From Fulvivirga ulvae (GTDB lineage: Bacteria; Bacteroidota; Bacteroidia; Cytophagales; Cyclobacteriaceae), in the NCBI RefSeq assembly GCF_021389975.1, contig NZ_CP089981.1, positions 2,691,501 to 2,755,500 on the forward strand: a stretch of 64,000 nt of DNA, read 5' to 3'. The translations under genes were made by a program, and so were the position numbers. This document shows, piece after piece, positions 1 to 10,185 of the stretch. Positions within the stretch are counted from its first letter, which is position 1; the number at the start of each line of letters is the position of its first letter. The notes under the pieces were generated by a model that did not search any database, was not told the DNA's origin, and was given only the letters and a program-made list of their open reading frames with translations.

Positions 1-2
1 AA

Positions 3-2384
3 TATTACGGAGATAATGGGTACTTCGAAGAGGAAGATATAGATGGCGATGGTGTAATTGACTACATTGTACCTACTACAGAAGATGGTTCTTATGGAGG
101 ACAGTTTAATCCAAACCTTAATGTGTATCATTGGGATTCTTTTGTGCCTGAGTCACCAAACTTTGGCCAAAAACGTCCTTGGGTAGCGGCGGAAAATACT
201 CCGGTTGATTTCTTTGAAACACAAACTACATGGAATAATAGTATAGCATTTGCCGGTGGTAATGAAAAGACTACCTTCCGTATGAGCTACACAAATTTGG
301 ATATGGAGGACATCCTTCCTAATAGTGAAATGACTAAGCATACTATTAACTTTACAGGATCTTCAAAGCTGACTGATAAGCTAACCGCTGATATAATGTT
401 CCAATACAACATTCAGGATGTGGTAGGTCGTTTCTCAACTGGTTATAGCGATAACCTAATGACGCAATTCCGTCAGTGGTGGCAGGTGAACGTTGATGTT
501 AAAGCGCTTGAAGATATTTATCATCAAACACACCGTAACTATACATGGAACCCTGCAGACTACACAAACCCATTGCAACCAATTTATTGGGATAACCCTT
601 ACTGGACTAGATATGAGAACTACAACTCAGATAACAGAGATCGTACGCTCTCCAAAGTCGGTTTAAGCTACCAGTTCACTGATTGGTTAAGTGCAAATGT
701 ATCGGCTTCAATTGACTCTTATACTGAAGTAAGGGAAGAAAGAAGAGCAGTTGGTAGTATCGCTACAGGTTTTGGAGTTAACCTTACAGATGAAAGTTCC
801 GGGTATCAAAGAACCAACATTGAGAGTGCTGAGTACAATTATAACGCCATGTTATCTGCAAATAAGCAACTTACTGATGACGTTTCTTTGGCAGGATTTA
901 TCGGCTTCAACTTAAGAAAGGAAAACTATGATTACAGTCAGGCTTCAACCAGCGGTGGATTAGCTGTACCAGGATTGTACTCCCTAAGCAATTCAGTATC
1001 AACAAACCCATTTCCTTATGAGTATCTTTGGGAGAAAGAAGTTTACGGATACTTTGCCAATGCTAATGTAGGCTACAGAAACTTCGTGTACTTGGATGCT
1101 AACTATAGAACGGATATTTCTTCTGCCTTGCCAGTAGACAATAATCAGTATAACTATTACTCTGTTGGTTTAGGTTTTGTGTTTTCAGAGTTGATCGATC
1201 TGGATTGGATGGATTTTGGTAAAGTGCGTGCCAGCTATGGTACAGTGGGTAACGATACAAGACCATTAAGAGTGAACGATGTTTACCTGCGTGAAGATAA
1301 TTTTGGTAATGCCATTCTTACTCGTTTGCCATATACTAAAAATAACCAAGACCTTTTGCCTGAAGAAACTGAGGAGATTGAATTTGGTTTGCAATTCACA
1401 GGTTTAGATCGCAGACTTAATGTAGATGTTGCTTATTATAAGAGAAATACTTTTGATCAGTTACTAGGTATTGATATTTCATCAACTACTGGTTATTCAA
1501 GAAAGTACGTAAACGCTGGTGACATTGAAAACAGAGGTATAGAATTAGTTGTTGGTGGAGACATTGTTAGGACTGATGACCTAAAGTTTAATACAACTAT
1601 TAACTATACAAGAAACAGAAGTGAAGTAATTGAATTGCTTGCAGGAGCTAATAATTATGTATTCCAAAGCTTCCAGGGTGGTGTATCTGCCAACGCAACG
1701 GTAGGAGAACCTTTCGGAGTATTAAGAGGAACAGGGTTTGAATACCTTAATGGAGAGAAAGTAGTAAACTCAAGTGGTTATTATAAAGCTGTCGCCGATC
1801 AGATTATTGGTGACCCTAATCCGGATTGGGTAATGGGTATTAATAATACTGTTTCGTATAAAGGATTAAGCTTGGGCTTTCTTGTTGATATTCAAAAAGG
1901 TGGAGATGTTTACTCTCTTGATATGCACTATGGTCAGGGAACCGGTTTAACTGCTAATACAGTAGGAAATAATGACAGAGGTGTTCCTTTGAGAAGTCCT
2001 GTTTCTGAGGGAGGTGGTGTATTGAATCCAGGAGTAACAGAAACTGGTGAAGCAAATACAACTTATGCTGACGCTACGTCTTATAGTGGAGCTTTCTATT
2101 GGGGAAATGCTACCCGTAACCCAGGTGCTCTTACCATTTACGATGCATCCTATGTAAAACTTAGAGAGCTTTCATTATCTTACCGTCTGCCTTCTAGCAT
2201 TACAGAGTCATTTGCAAATAGAGTAGACCTTTCATTAGTAGGTAGAAACCTATGGATTATTCATAAAAATGTGCCATACGCAGACCCTGAGTCAGGATTA
2301 GGTGTAGGTGCTGCTCAAGGATATCTATCCGGCTCTTACCCTACCGTACGTACTATGGGCTTCAAGGTAGAAGTTGAATTTTAA
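3..2384 (+). CDS. SusC/RagA-type TonB-linked outer membrane protein, C-terminal part (5' end outside window)
   Basis: The frame is open from the first complete codon and runs 793 residues to TAA, so the N-terminus (signal peptide, carboxypeptidase-like domain, plug; typically 250-300 residues) lies upstream of the window. What is seen is beta-barrel: alternating aromatic strands, the typical 'LLPEETEEIEFGLQF' stretch, and a C-terminal strand ending in aromatic/hydrophobic residues (VEVEF). SusC proteins form the TonB-energised channel under a SusD lid in the outer membrane. The gene lies 19 bp upstream of a SusD gene in the same orientation, which supports the family call. The substrate cannot be read from the sequence; no glycoside hydrolase or protease lies alongside. 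Confidence 0.93.
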   Translation, partial: YYGDNGYFEEEDIDGDGVIDYIVPTTEDGSYGGQFNPNLNVYHWDSFVPESPNFGQKRPWVAAENTPVDFFETQTTWNNSIAFAGGNEKTTFRMSYTNLDMEDILPNSEMTKHTINFTGSSKLTDKLTADIMFQYNIQDVVGRFSTGYSDNLMTQFRQWWQVNVDVKALEDIYHQTHRNYTWNPADYTNPLQPIYWDNPYWTRYENYNSDNRDRTLSKVGLSYQFTDWLSANVSASIDSYTEVREERRAVGSIATGFGVNLTDESSGYQRTNIESAEYNYNAMLSANKQLTDDVSLAGFIGFNLRKENYDYSQASTSGGLAVPGLYSLSNSVSTNPFPYEYLWEKEVYGYFANANVGYRNFVYLDANYRTDISSALPVDNNQYNYYSVGLGFVFSELIDLDWMDFGKVRASYGTVGNDTRPLRVNDVYLREDNFGNAILTRLPYTKNNQDLLPEETEEIEFGLQFTGLDRRLNVDVAYYKRNTFDQLLGIDISSTTGYSRKYVNAGDIENRGIELVVGGDIVRTDDLKFNTTINYTRNRSEVIELLAGANNYVFQSFQGGVSANATVGEPFGVLRGTGFEYLNGEKVVNSSGYYKAVADQIIGDPNPDWVMGINNTVSYKGLSLGFLVDIQKGGDVYSLDMHYGQGTGLTANTVGNNDRGVPLRSPVSEGGGVLNPGVTETGEANTTYADATSYSGAFYWGNATRNPGALTIYDASYVKLRELSLSYRLPSSITESFANRVDLSLVGRNLWIIHKNVPYADPESGLGVGAAQGYLSGSYPTVRTMGFKVEVEF

Positions 2385-2403
2385 TCTTTAGAATTATTGA
2401 GAT

Positions 2404-3861
2404 ATGAGAAAATTACTATATATATCACTTCTTACCCTCTTTTTTGTAGGGTGTGATGATCGATTAGAGGATCTTAACACGGACAAAAGAAATCCGGCTG
2501 AGGTTGATCCTACATCTTTGTTTACAAGAGCATTACGCGAGTCGGTGGATATGATGGTTAGCATCAGTGTTAACAACAATCCATTTAACCTATATGCTCA
2601 GTACTGGGCGCAAACCACCTATCCTGATGAGAGTCAGTATAACTTAACTGGTAGATCTATTCCAAGAAACTTCTGGAGGAATGGATATCGTGAGTCGCTT
2701 AGCAATTTGAAAAATGCCAAGGGGTTAATTCAGGAACAGATCGAATCTGGTGTAACAGGGCTGCCTGAAGCAGTTCTGCAAAATAGAATTGCTTGTATAG
2801 ATATAATGCAGGGATATATTTATTCGGTCATGGTAGATGCTTTTGGGAATATACCTTATACTGAAGCTCTTGACCCTGACAATTTGAGTCCGGCATATGA
2901 TGATGCAAGAACTATTTATAATAGCATTGTTTCTAATCTGGATGCCGCAACCGCAGCCATTGATGCTGGTGCAGCAGGGTTTCCTACTGAGCAAGATCCT
3001 ATGTATGAAGGTGAAATGAGCAACTGGGTTAAGTTTGCTAATTCTCTGAAATTCAGAATGGGTATGAGGCTTGCTGATGTGGATAAGTCGGCATCAGTAA
3101 CCATTGTTAACGCGGCTTTATCTGCAGGTGTATTCACCAGCAACGATGATAATGCAGCTATGACGTATTATGGTGCTTCTCCAAATACCAGCCCGATCTA
3201 TGAAGATTTGGTACTTAGTGGAAGACAAGATTTTGTAGCTGCTAACACCATTGTTGATAAAATGAACACTTTAAATGATCCTAGGAGGGAAGTTTATTTC
3301 AGAGAAAACCTTGGTGCTGGGGTATTTGAAGGTGGTACTTACGGTGATGCTAATAATTATTCTGGGTTTACTCAGGTGGGAGACATACTTCATACTCCTG
3401 AGTTGAAGGGCGTCATTTTAAACTATGCTGAGATTCAATTTTTGAAAGCTGAAGCTGCTGAAAGAGGCGGATATAATGTTAGTAGTGGCTCTAGTGCTGC
3501 AGCCGACTATTATAATTCAGGTATTATGGCTTCTTTTGATCAGTGGGGAGCAGAGGGATCTTCTTCTTATATATCTCAAATTGATGTTGCCTATGCTTCA
3601 GCTCCTGGTGATTGGAGACAAAAAATTGGTGTTCAGATGTGGCTCGCTCTTTACAACCAGGGATTTGAAGGATGGACTACTTGGAGAAGGTTAGATTTCG
3701 ACGGTTTTAATGCACCTCCGGGAATGACCGTTGGCGATATACCTTTAAGGTTTACATACCCTCTTGAAGAGGCTCAGTTAAATGGCGAAGAGTATGCTAA
3801 AGCTGGTGCTGCTATAGGTGGGGATGATGTTTCTACCAAAGTCTTCTGGGACGTATTATAA
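2404..3861 (+). CDS. SusD/RagB-type nutrient-binding outer membrane lipoprotein
   Basis: This 485-residue protein begins with a short lipoprotein signal (lipobox VGC, Cys17) followed by acidic DD, resembling the surface-export signal of Bacteroidota lipoproteins. The body is helical with the helix-rich layout of the SusD-like_2 branch, and has the family's 'LNYAEIQFLKAEAAERG' and 'YNQGFEGWTTWRR' regions near the C-terminus. SusD proteins cap the SusC channel and bind the ligand at the cell surface. It starts 19 bp after the SusC stop and 26 bp before the next lipoprotein gene, so the three are very probably co-transcribed. The lack of adjacent degradative enzymes leaves the ligand open (glycan, peptide or other). 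Confidence 0.93.
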   Translation: MRKLLYISLLTLFFVGCDDRLEDLNTDKRNPAEVDPTSLFTRALRESVDMMVSISVNNNPFNLYAQYWAQTTYPDESQYNLTGRSIPRNFWRNGYRESLSNLKNAKGLIQEQIESGVTGLPEAVLQNRIACIDIMQGYIYSVMVDAFGNIPYTEALDPDNLSPAYDDARTIYNSIVSNLDAATAAIDAGAAGFPTEQDPMYEGEMSNWVKFANSLKFRMGMRLADVDKSASVTIVNAALSAGVFTSNDDNAAMTYYGASPNTSPIYEDLVLSGRQDFVAANTIVDKMNTLNDPRREVYFRENLGAGVFEGGTYGDANNYSGFTQVGDILHTPELKGVILNYAEIQFLKAEAAERGGYNVSSGSSAAADYYNSGIMASFDQWGAEGSSSYISQIDVAYASAPGDWRQKIGVQMWLALYNQGFEGWTTWRRLDFDGFNAPPGMTVGDIPLRFTYPLEEAQLNGEEYAKAGAAIGGDDVSTKVFWDVL

Positions 3862-3887
3862 TCTGAACTCTAAAAAAGAATAATATA

Positions 3888-5177
3888 ATGAAGAATAGAA
3901 TATCGATATTTATATTGTCACTCATCACGGCCGTACTTTTTACGGCCTGTGGTGACGATGACTCAACTTTTAATGGTCCTTTCAGGCTTAATATAGCAGG
4001 ATCAAGTGAGGTTAGACCTGAGTCTACCCATGAATATACTATTGGAGATTTTACTAGCCCAGATTCATATACCTGGACTGTTTCTGGTCCTGCTACTATA
4101 AGTGGTAGCGCTACAGGTAATACGATTACTGTAGATTTCGGTGAAGTTGGTGATGCTGTTATTACAGTAACTAACGGAACTGATACAGGCACATTCTCGG
4201 TTACTGTGGCTGAAACTGAGCCTGCTGTAACTGTATCATATAATGGCGCCGGAGTTTTGAGAAGCGGTGAGGCTGATACAGTGTTCTTTAAGTTTGCAGC
4301 TCCATTAGCTGCGGATCCAAGCTTTGCCATGAATACTTCAGACTCTACTCAATTTAATGGGGGTAATCCTTTCGTGTCAGGTACGTTAGGTCCATTGGTA
4401 AAAATGGATGAGGACTCTTACTATGCAATTTATACGGCGGGTGCAGGAAGTGGAACTCCTGAAGCACTGTTTCAGGATATTAAATCGACTCCCGCGTACG
4501 GTGGTGTAAATATTGATAGTGCATTTGTGAAACTTTATAGAGTTGATAATACAGCACCTGTTGCAACCATTGACTACTCAACACTATTGGCAAATGATAG
4601 TACTGTTGTTACCATTACTGTAACTTTTAGTGAAATGGTTATGGCTGCAGACCCCGCTACGGATAGCTCTTTGTTGATCTCATTTGATGGAAGTGTTACT
4701 GCTGCTATTGATACTTTGGAGGCTACGGATGATCCATTGGTTTATACTTACGATTATATCGTAAACGGAGGAGGAGATGGACAGGTTGAAGTAGCAATTA
4801 CTAACATTGCCGACCTCGCTGGTAATACGTCTGAACTTCTGTCGTATAAATTAATTGTAGATAATACTGCCCCTACAGTGGATTGGCTTATTGAGCCCAA
4901 TACAGGATATGTGGACTTATATTTTGCTGTAATAGATGGAACTTTCGGGTCTCCAGGCATAGGCTGGTACACTATTTATCCTGATGGCGCTGCAGCACCA
5001 ACGAGTCTTGATGATTTTGAAAAAGGCATAGCCTCCGGTGTAGAGGTGATTCAAGCTAATAACTTTGCTTTAGTTTCTTTATCTCTTGACGCTGGTGATT
5101 ATGATGTTTATCTGGTAGTAAGTGATCCAGCAGGCAATATTAGTACTCTTGCTATGGATAGTTTTACTGTGAATTAA
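3888..5177 (+). CDS. Surface lipoprotein with PKD/Ig-like domains, third gene of the SusC/D unit
   Basis: The 429-residue product has a lipoprotein signal with lipobox FTAC (Cys21) followed by GDDD, a good match to a Bacteroidota surface-export signal. Residues about 30-110 look like a PKD or Ig-like beta sandwich (YTWTVSGPATIS, then a VTV strand end). Two VDNTAP junctions near residues 218 and 324 are typical linkers into bacterial Ig-like domains. No catalytic motif is visible. Position third after SusC and SusD and before a terminator suggests an accessory binding or spacer lipoprotein of the same uptake system. It is low in Lys/Arg and very rich in Asp, Thr, Ser and Ala, as in secreted Ig-repeat proteins. 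The function is inferred only from context. Confidence 0.85.
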   Translation: MKNRISIFILSLITAVLFTACGDDDSTFNGPFRLNIAGSSEVRPESTHEYTIGDFTSPDSYTWTVSGPATISGSATGNTITVDFGEVGDAVITVTNGTDTGTFSVTVAETEPAVTVSYNGAGVLRSGEADTVFFKFAAPLAADPSFAMNTSDSTQFNGGNPFVSGTLGPLVKMDEDSYYAIYTAGAGSGTPEALFQDIKSTPAYGGVNIDSAFVKLYRVDNTAPVATIDYSTLLANDSTVVTITVTFSEMVMAADPATDSSLLISFDGSVTAAIDTLEATDDPLVYTYDYIVNGGGDGQVEVAITNIADLAGNTSELLSYKLIVDNTAPTVDWLIEPNTGYVDLYFAVIDGTFGSPGIGWYTIYPDGAAAPTSLDDFEKGIASGVEVIQANNFALVSLSLDAGDYDVYLVVSDPAGNISTLAMDSFTVN

Positions 5178-5200
5178 CCAATAAATATTACCATTCATAT

Positions 5201-5242
5201 AAAAAGCCATTCCAAAAGCTGATTTTGGGATGGCTTTTTTTA
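5201..5242 (+). terminator. Rho-independent terminator of the SusC/D unit
   Basis: AAGCCATTCCAAAA pairs with TTTTGGGATGGCTT (14 bp with one G-U wobble) around a 5-base loop, followed directly by a run of T. It lies 23 bp after the stop of the Ig-like lipoprotein and separates that operon from the next receptor gene. Confidence 0.9.
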
Positions 5243-5272
5243 TTATTGTGCCAATCAATTGGACATGACGCA

Positions 5273-7933
5273 GTGAAAAGAAAAATTCTTGTTTTAATAA
5301 TGGGGTTATGCGGGCTTTCGCTACAGGCGCAGAACCTTAAGGATGTTTTTGTCGAGCCCTCCGATAATGGTAAGGTTTTCTCAGATTTTTTACTCAGTCT
5401 TGAGAAGAAGCATAATGTAGATTTTATTTTTGACGAAAGGAAAATCCAGGCTTTAACAGTTAATGGTATTCAGGAAAGAACCAGAATCATAGATTATCTT
5501 GAATACTATCTGATACAGTACAAAGTAGTGAAAACTCATGATAATATTCTTTTCATAGTAGACAAGGATCTTGGAGAGGAGTTTGGAAAACGTAAGGATA
5601 ATTATGTTGCGATTAAAAGCAATAAGGAAGGCAAGGTAACGCTGGAGGGTGTTGTTACTGACGCTGGGAGCAGTGATCCGATAGTTGGTGCTCAGGTTTA
5701 TTTGCCTGCGATAAATAAGGGAGCTCTTACCGATGTTAATGGTAAGTTCAGTTTTGATGTATCGCCAGATACCTACAAATTGGATATTAGGTTTGTTGGT
5801 TACGAAACTACTACTTTGATTATAGCATTTAGCCCTTATGGTGATCAACAGCTTGTGGAATCTTCTATTTTTCCGGAGTCCAAGGAGTTGGAGGGAGTAA
5901 CAATTACCGCGGAAAGAATCGATAGGAATGTTACCAGTGAACTTACTGGTGTAGAAGCACTGGGCATAGAGACTATTAAATCTTTGCCAACTTTTTTAGG
6001 GGAAGTTGACCCTATTAAGAGTTTGACGACTTTACCAGGAGTAAGTACGGTGGGCGAGTTATCGTCAGGATTCAATGTGAGAGGTGGAGAAACCGGACAA
6101 AATCTAATTTTACAAGACGGGGCTACTATATACAATCCTGCTCATATGTTTGGGTTCTTTTCAGCTTTTAATCCGGATATGGTTAGTGATGTCGTACTCT
6201 ATAAAGGTGGGGGACCGGCTAATTTTGGTAGTAGGGTGTCTTCAGTGTTAGATGTAAAGCTTAGGAATGGCGATGCTGGTAAGCATAAGGTATCAGGTGG
6301 TGTCGGTCTGGTATCCAGTAGACTTACTGTTGAAGGACCCATTGTAAGAAGTAAATCTTCATATTTACTGGGTGGCAGAATTTCTTATAGCAATTGGTTA
6401 TTAAAAGCTACTGATGATATACAACTACAGAATAGCTCGGCAGAGTTCTATGATGTAACCGCCAAGATTTTTCAAACAATAAATCAAAACAATTTTATAA
6501 CCATTTCTGGATACAGAAGTAGCGATGGGTTTAGGTTGGCTAGTGACTCAACATTTAGCTGGGAGACTACTAATGCTTCAATACGCTGGGATCATACTTT
6601 TAATCAGGCTCTATCCTCTTCTTTAAATTTGGCAACCAGTAATTATCTGAGTAAGGTTGAAAACCCAGACCCTATTGATGGTTTTACATATAATAATGCT
6701 ATCAATAACATTAGATTAAAAGCTGAATTAAACTATAATAAAGGTGATGTAGTAAAGCTACAAGCTGGATTGGAAGGTGAGGGTGTTGTTATTGAGCCTG
6801 GAAAACTTAAGCCTTTGGAAGACGGAAATAATGCAATTGCCTCTGACATGAATGATCAAAGGGCTCTGGAAACAGCGGCTTATATACAGTCCAATATTAA
6901 ATTATCAGATAAATTTTCCTTATCAGCAGGTTTGAGGTATTCCCAATTTATGAGATTGGGTAGAGATGAAATTTATGAGTTTGATTACTCCAACATTAAC
7001 GGAAGATATCCGACGGTTAGCGATACATTGGTATATAGCAATGGAGAAGTTATTGATACTTATGGAGGTTTTGAACCGAGGGTTTCATTAAGATATTTGC
7101 TGTCGCCGAGCGCTTCACTTAAGGCCAGTTATTATAGGGGTTATCAATATCTCCATCTCATTTCCAACACTACCTCCACTACTCCACAGGATTATTGGGT
7201 TGCCAGTGGCCCTTATCTGAAGCCTGCAATGGGTGATCAGTTTTCGTTAGGACTTTTCAAGAATTTTAAGGACAATGTGTATGAGCTTTCTGTGGAGGGC
7301 TTTTATAAGGAGATATCCAACTCTATAGATTACATTGAGGGTGCTGATATAACACTAAATCCTTCATTAGAGGCTGGTCTTACCTCAGGTAAAGGATTGG
7401 CATATGGTGTAGAGTTTTTATTGAAGAAGAATCAGGGTACAGTTAATGGATGGGTTGCTTATACATTTTCCAGAAGTTTAAGAAAGTTTGATTCTGACCT
7501 GCATGAGACGAAAGTGATTAACCAGGGAGATTATTACCCGGCTACTTACGATCAACCGCATAACCTTTCTCTGATATTCAATTATCGTTTAAGTGCGAGA
7601 ACGACATTTTCAACAAACTTCAGCTATAGTACAGGCAGACCAATTACGATACCGGTGTCTAAATTTTCCTATGATGCATATTTGTCAGTTCTGAACTATT
7701 CGGAAAGAAATGAATATAGGATTCCGGACTATCATCGTCTGGACCTTTCGTTAACCATAAAGGATAAGCCAAGGAAGAACAAAAGATTTATGGGAGAATG
7801 GATAATATCTATATTCAATGTGTACAGCAGGAATAACGCCTATTCAATCTTTTTTGACAGGTATGGTAAAGCCAGTAAGCTTTCAGTTTTGGGAAGTGCA
7901 TTTCCTTCGATATCATATAACTTCACTTTTTAA
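5273..7933 (+). CDS. TonB-dependent receptor with N-terminal STN domain and carboxypeptidase-like domain
   Basis: I place the start at the GTG at 5273, giving 886 residues that begin MKRKILVLIMG with a clear signal peptide ending LQAQ. An in-frame ATG at 5225 is rejected because it lies inside the upstream terminator. Domain order: STN-like (secretin/TonB N-terminal) region at about 25-100, carboxypeptidase-regulatory-like beta sandwich at about 120-205 (VGYETT end), plug at about 215-335 (GFNVRGGETGQNLILQDG; GGGPANFGSRVSSVLDV), then a 22-strand-type barrel to the C-terminal SYNFTF. STN domains normally contact an anti-sigma factor, but no sigma/anti-sigma pair is adjacent. The next gene starts 4 bp downstream, so the receptor and the two DUF4249 lipoproteins form a unit. 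Confidence 0.92.
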   Translation: MKRKILVLIMGLCGLSLQAQNLKDVFVEPSDNGKVFSDFLLSLEKKHNVDFIFDERKIQALTVNGIQERTRIIDYLEYYLIQYKVVKTHDNILFIVDKDLGEEFGKRKDNYVAIKSNKEGKVTLEGVVTDAGSSDPIVGAQVYLPAINKGALTDVNGKFSFDVSPDTYKLDIRFVGYETTTLIIAFSPYGDQQLVESSIFPESKELEGVTITAERIDRNVTSELTGVEALGIETIKSLPTFLGEVDPIKSLTTLPGVSTVGELSSGFNVRGGETGQNLILQDGATIYNPAHMFGFFSAFNPDMVSDVVLYKGGGPANFGSRVSSVLDVKLRNGDAGKHKVSGGVGLVSSRLTVEGPIVRSKSSYLLGGRISYSNWLLKATDDIQLQNSSAEFYDVTAKIFQTINQNNFITISGYRSSDGFRLASDSTFSWETTNASIRWDHTFNQALSSSLNLATSNYLSKVENPDPIDGFTYNNAINNIRLKAELNYNKGDVVKLQAGLEGEGVVIEPGKLKPLEDGNNAIASDMNDQRALETAAYIQSNIKLSDKFSLSAGLRYSQFMRLGRDEIYEFDYSNINGRYPTVSDTLVYSNGEVIDTYGGFEPRVSLRYLLSPSASLKASYYRGYQYLHLISNTTSTTPQDYWVASGPYLKPAMGDQFSLGLFKNFKDNVYELSVEGFYKEISNSIDYIEGADITLNPSLEAGLTSGKGLAYGVEFLLKKNQGTVNGWVAYTFSRSLRKFDSDLHETKVINQGDYYPATYDQPHNLSLIFNYRLSARTTFSTNFSYSTGRPITIPVSKFSYDAYLSVLNYSERNEYRIPDYHRLDLSLTIKDKPRKNKRFMGEWIISIFNVYSRNNAYSIFFDRYGKASKLSVLGSAFPSISYNFTF

Positions 7934-7937
7934 AGAG

Positions 7938-9023
7938 ATGTTCCGGAGGTTATTAGCTTGTTTATTGATCTTGCTTATTGGCGGATGCATTGAGCCATAC
8001 GAGTTTGTAATCAATGATGGCTCCCCTGTACTTGTGGTAGAAGGATTTATTTCTGATGCTTCATATGATGAGACGCTAGAATATCCCAGTGATGGCAGGT
8101 ATTTCTATGTAAAGCTCAGCTACACCAGCGATGTGACTAACCGTAGAGGTGCAGCAGTGACGGGAGCAACTGTCACACTTGAACGCGAAGGTGGGTCAAC
8201 GTGGGTATACTCAGAGAGGCAAGAAGGGAAGTATTTACTGCTGGATAATGGTTTTAAAGCTTTGGCTGACAGCAGATATCGGTTGGTTATAGAACTTGCC
8301 AACGGAGAACAATATGAAAGCGAATGGGAGGCAATGCCGAGCATAAATCCAGTACCTGTTGGAAGAGTGTCATTTGAAGAAACCAAAGAACTTGCATACA
8401 AATATGTAGGCCAGGAAGAAGTTATCCGGGAAGTGCAGGGTATTGATCTTAAAATAGGTCTACCTGATAATAAAACTCAAAATTCAATCTACTATCTCTG
8501 GAAATTCGAACCTACTTGGATGTTCAAAGCCCCCCTTCACCCTCCGGTAAATGAAACATGCTGGATAAGCAGCGATGTGTACTTATCCGGTTTTGTGCTG
8601 CATGAAGATAATGTTGGAGGTTATGATAAGAAGCTTTTTTTTATAGAGACAGTTGGTAATGAACGCTTTCTTTGGGATTTCTCGCTCTTAGTGAAGCAGT
8701 TTATCGTTAACAAGGGATACTACCAGTTCATGAGTGATATTCAAGAGCAAACAAATTCTTCTCTAAGTGACGCTCTGCCTTATAATTTACAATCTAATAT
8801 AAAAGCGAAAGGCGGTGTTAGGGTAAATGGGTACTTTGCTGTAGTTAAGGAAAGGGCTACGCGGTGGTACTTTAGTCAGAGAGATCTTTCATATACCCTT
8901 AAAAATAGTATTGAAGAATATTGTTTAAATCCTCTTACTGATAAAGGACCTTTATGTTGGGACTGTATGGCTTATGGCAGTGGAAACCCAAGTGAGGAGC
9001 CACCTGTTTGGTGGGATAAATAA
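7938..9023 (+). CDS. DUF4249-family outer membrane lipoprotein, copy 1
   Basis: The start at the ATG 7938, 4 bp after the receptor stop, gives 361 residues with a lipobox IGGC (Cys17). An upstream in-frame start at 7818 inside the receptor gene would bury this signal peptide and is rejected. The body matches the DUF4249 pattern: an N-terminal beta domain (VVEGFISD; SYTSDVTNRRG; GATV), central CW motif, VGGYDKKLFF and a C-terminal CxxC followed by PPVWW. The ligand and role are unknown; family members commonly sit beside TonB-dependent receptors and are presumed partners of them. It is a close paralogue of the next gene. Confidence 0.88.
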   Translation: MFRRLLACLLILLIGGCIEPYEFVINDGSPVLVVEGFISDASYDETLEYPSDGRYFYVKLSYTSDVTNRRGAAVTGATVTLEREGGSTWVYSERQEGKYLLLDNGFKALADSRYRLVIELANGEQYESEWEAMPSINPVPVGRVSFEETKELAYKYVGQEEVIREVQGIDLKIGLPDNKTQNSIYYLWKFEPTWMFKAPLHPPVNETCWISSDVYLSGFVLHEDNVGGYDKKLFFIETVGNERFLWDFSLLVKQFIVNKGYYQFMSDIQEQTNSSLSDALPYNLQSNIKAKGGVRVNGYFAVVKERATRWYFSQRDLSYTLKNSIEEYCLNPLTDKGPLCWDCMAYGSGNPSEEPPVWWDK

Positions 9024-9052
9024 AAGTCGCATTTAGTGTAATTTAATAAGAT

Positions 9053-10156
9053 ATGGGTACTAGGTTTTTTTATGCATTGCTTTTTACCATTGTTTTTGGG
9101 TGCATTGAGCCATATGAATTTGTTATTAAGAATGATGCCCCCACACTAGTTGTTGAGGGGTTTATTACGGACATCTCATATAATCAATCTAAGGCATACC
9201 CGAGTGATGGCCGTTACTTTAATGTTAAGCTAAGCTATACAAGTGATGTGACAAATAAGAGAGGAGAAGCTGTTACCGGAGCAACGGTACAGCTAGTCTC
9301 CAATGAGGAAAAAGGGTGGTTATACAATGAGGTTAGTGGGGGTGAATATGTCCTGCAAAATGAAGATTTTGCAGCAAGACCCGGTGTAAAATATAAGCTT
9401 TTGATATCCATATCGGACGGAGACACTTTTGAGTCAGAGTGGCTTGGCCTGCCAGAAGTGGAAGAACAGGAAATGGGAGAAATATCCTTTAAAGAGTTAT
9501 CGAAGGAAGTTTATGAGATTGTGGCCGGTGAGAAAAAGGTTAGAACTGTAGAAGGTATTTCCTTACAAGTGGATATACCGAAAAACGAAGGCCATGAGCC
9601 CCGATACTACAAATGGCATACGGAACCTATTTGGGAGTATACTGTACCGTTGAGGCCTTATGTTAATAAAACATGCTGGATACGCAGTAACACATATTTG
9701 TCAAGTTATACGTTACAGGAAGATTATGTTGGGGGGTACTCAAATTCCCTTTTTTTTATGGAAACACATGGAAATGAAAGACTGTTCGAAAGGTTTTCTC
9801 TGCTGGTCAGGCAATATTTGCTAAGCAAAGAGGATTATTACTTTTTTTCCGAATTACAGGAACAGGCAACATCAGGGGCCTTCTTTGATAAGCCTCCCTA
9901 TAATTTAAAAACAAATATTTCCAGTGTTGAGAGCAATAAAAAGGTAGTGGGATATTTCTGGATTGCGTCCGAACAGGCCAGGAGATGGTACTTTGACATA
10001 TACGATCTTTCTTACCCTGTAAATAATCACTTACTTGAAGAGTGTCTCAAACCTTACGGTCCTCCTGCTATGGGGGAGATTGATCCATGTAAAGATTGCC
10101 TTGGATATCCCAATGGCACTCCCTCATTGGAGAAGCCGGAATGGTGGATCAGATAG
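9053..10156 (+). CDS. DUF4249-family outer membrane lipoprotein, copy 2
   Basis: This 367-residue lipoprotein (lipobox VFGC, Cys17) is a tandem paralogue of the preceding gene. Both mature proteins begin CIEPYEFVI and share VVEGFI.D, SYTSDVTN.RG, VTGATV, N.TCWI.S, VGGY...LFF.ET.GNER and the C-terminal CxxC-G.PS.E.P.WW. By eye about half the positions agree, so the duplication is old. It follows copy 1 by 29 bp and is presumably co-transcribed. Two surface lipoproteins with one receptor may bind different parts of one ligand or two related ligands; this is inference. Confidence 0.88.
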   Translation: MGTRFFYALLFTIVFGCIEPYEFVIKNDAPTLVVEGFITDISYNQSKAYPSDGRYFNVKLSYTSDVTNKRGEAVTGATVQLVSNEEKGWLYNEVSGGEYVLQNEDFAARPGVKYKLLISISDGDTFESEWLGLPEVEEQEMGEISFKELSKEVYEIVAGEKKVRTVEGISLQVDIPKNEGHEPRYYKWHTEPIWEYTVPLRPYVNKTCWIRSNTYLSSYTLQEDYVGGYSNSLFFMETHGNERLFERFSLLVRQYLLSKEDYYFFSELQEQATSGAFFDKPPYNLKTNISSVESNKKVVGYFWIASEQARRWYFDIYDLSYPVNNHLLEECLKPYGPPAMGEIDPCKDCLGYPNGTPSLEKPEWWIR

Positions 10157-10185
10157 ACAGAGAGTAAAGGGTATGCTTACTACTT

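Noticed and set aside
5225..7933. FecIR-type signalling partner for the STN receptor
   Set aside because: No sigma factor or anti-sigma gene occurs near the receptor; DUF4249 genes follow instead.
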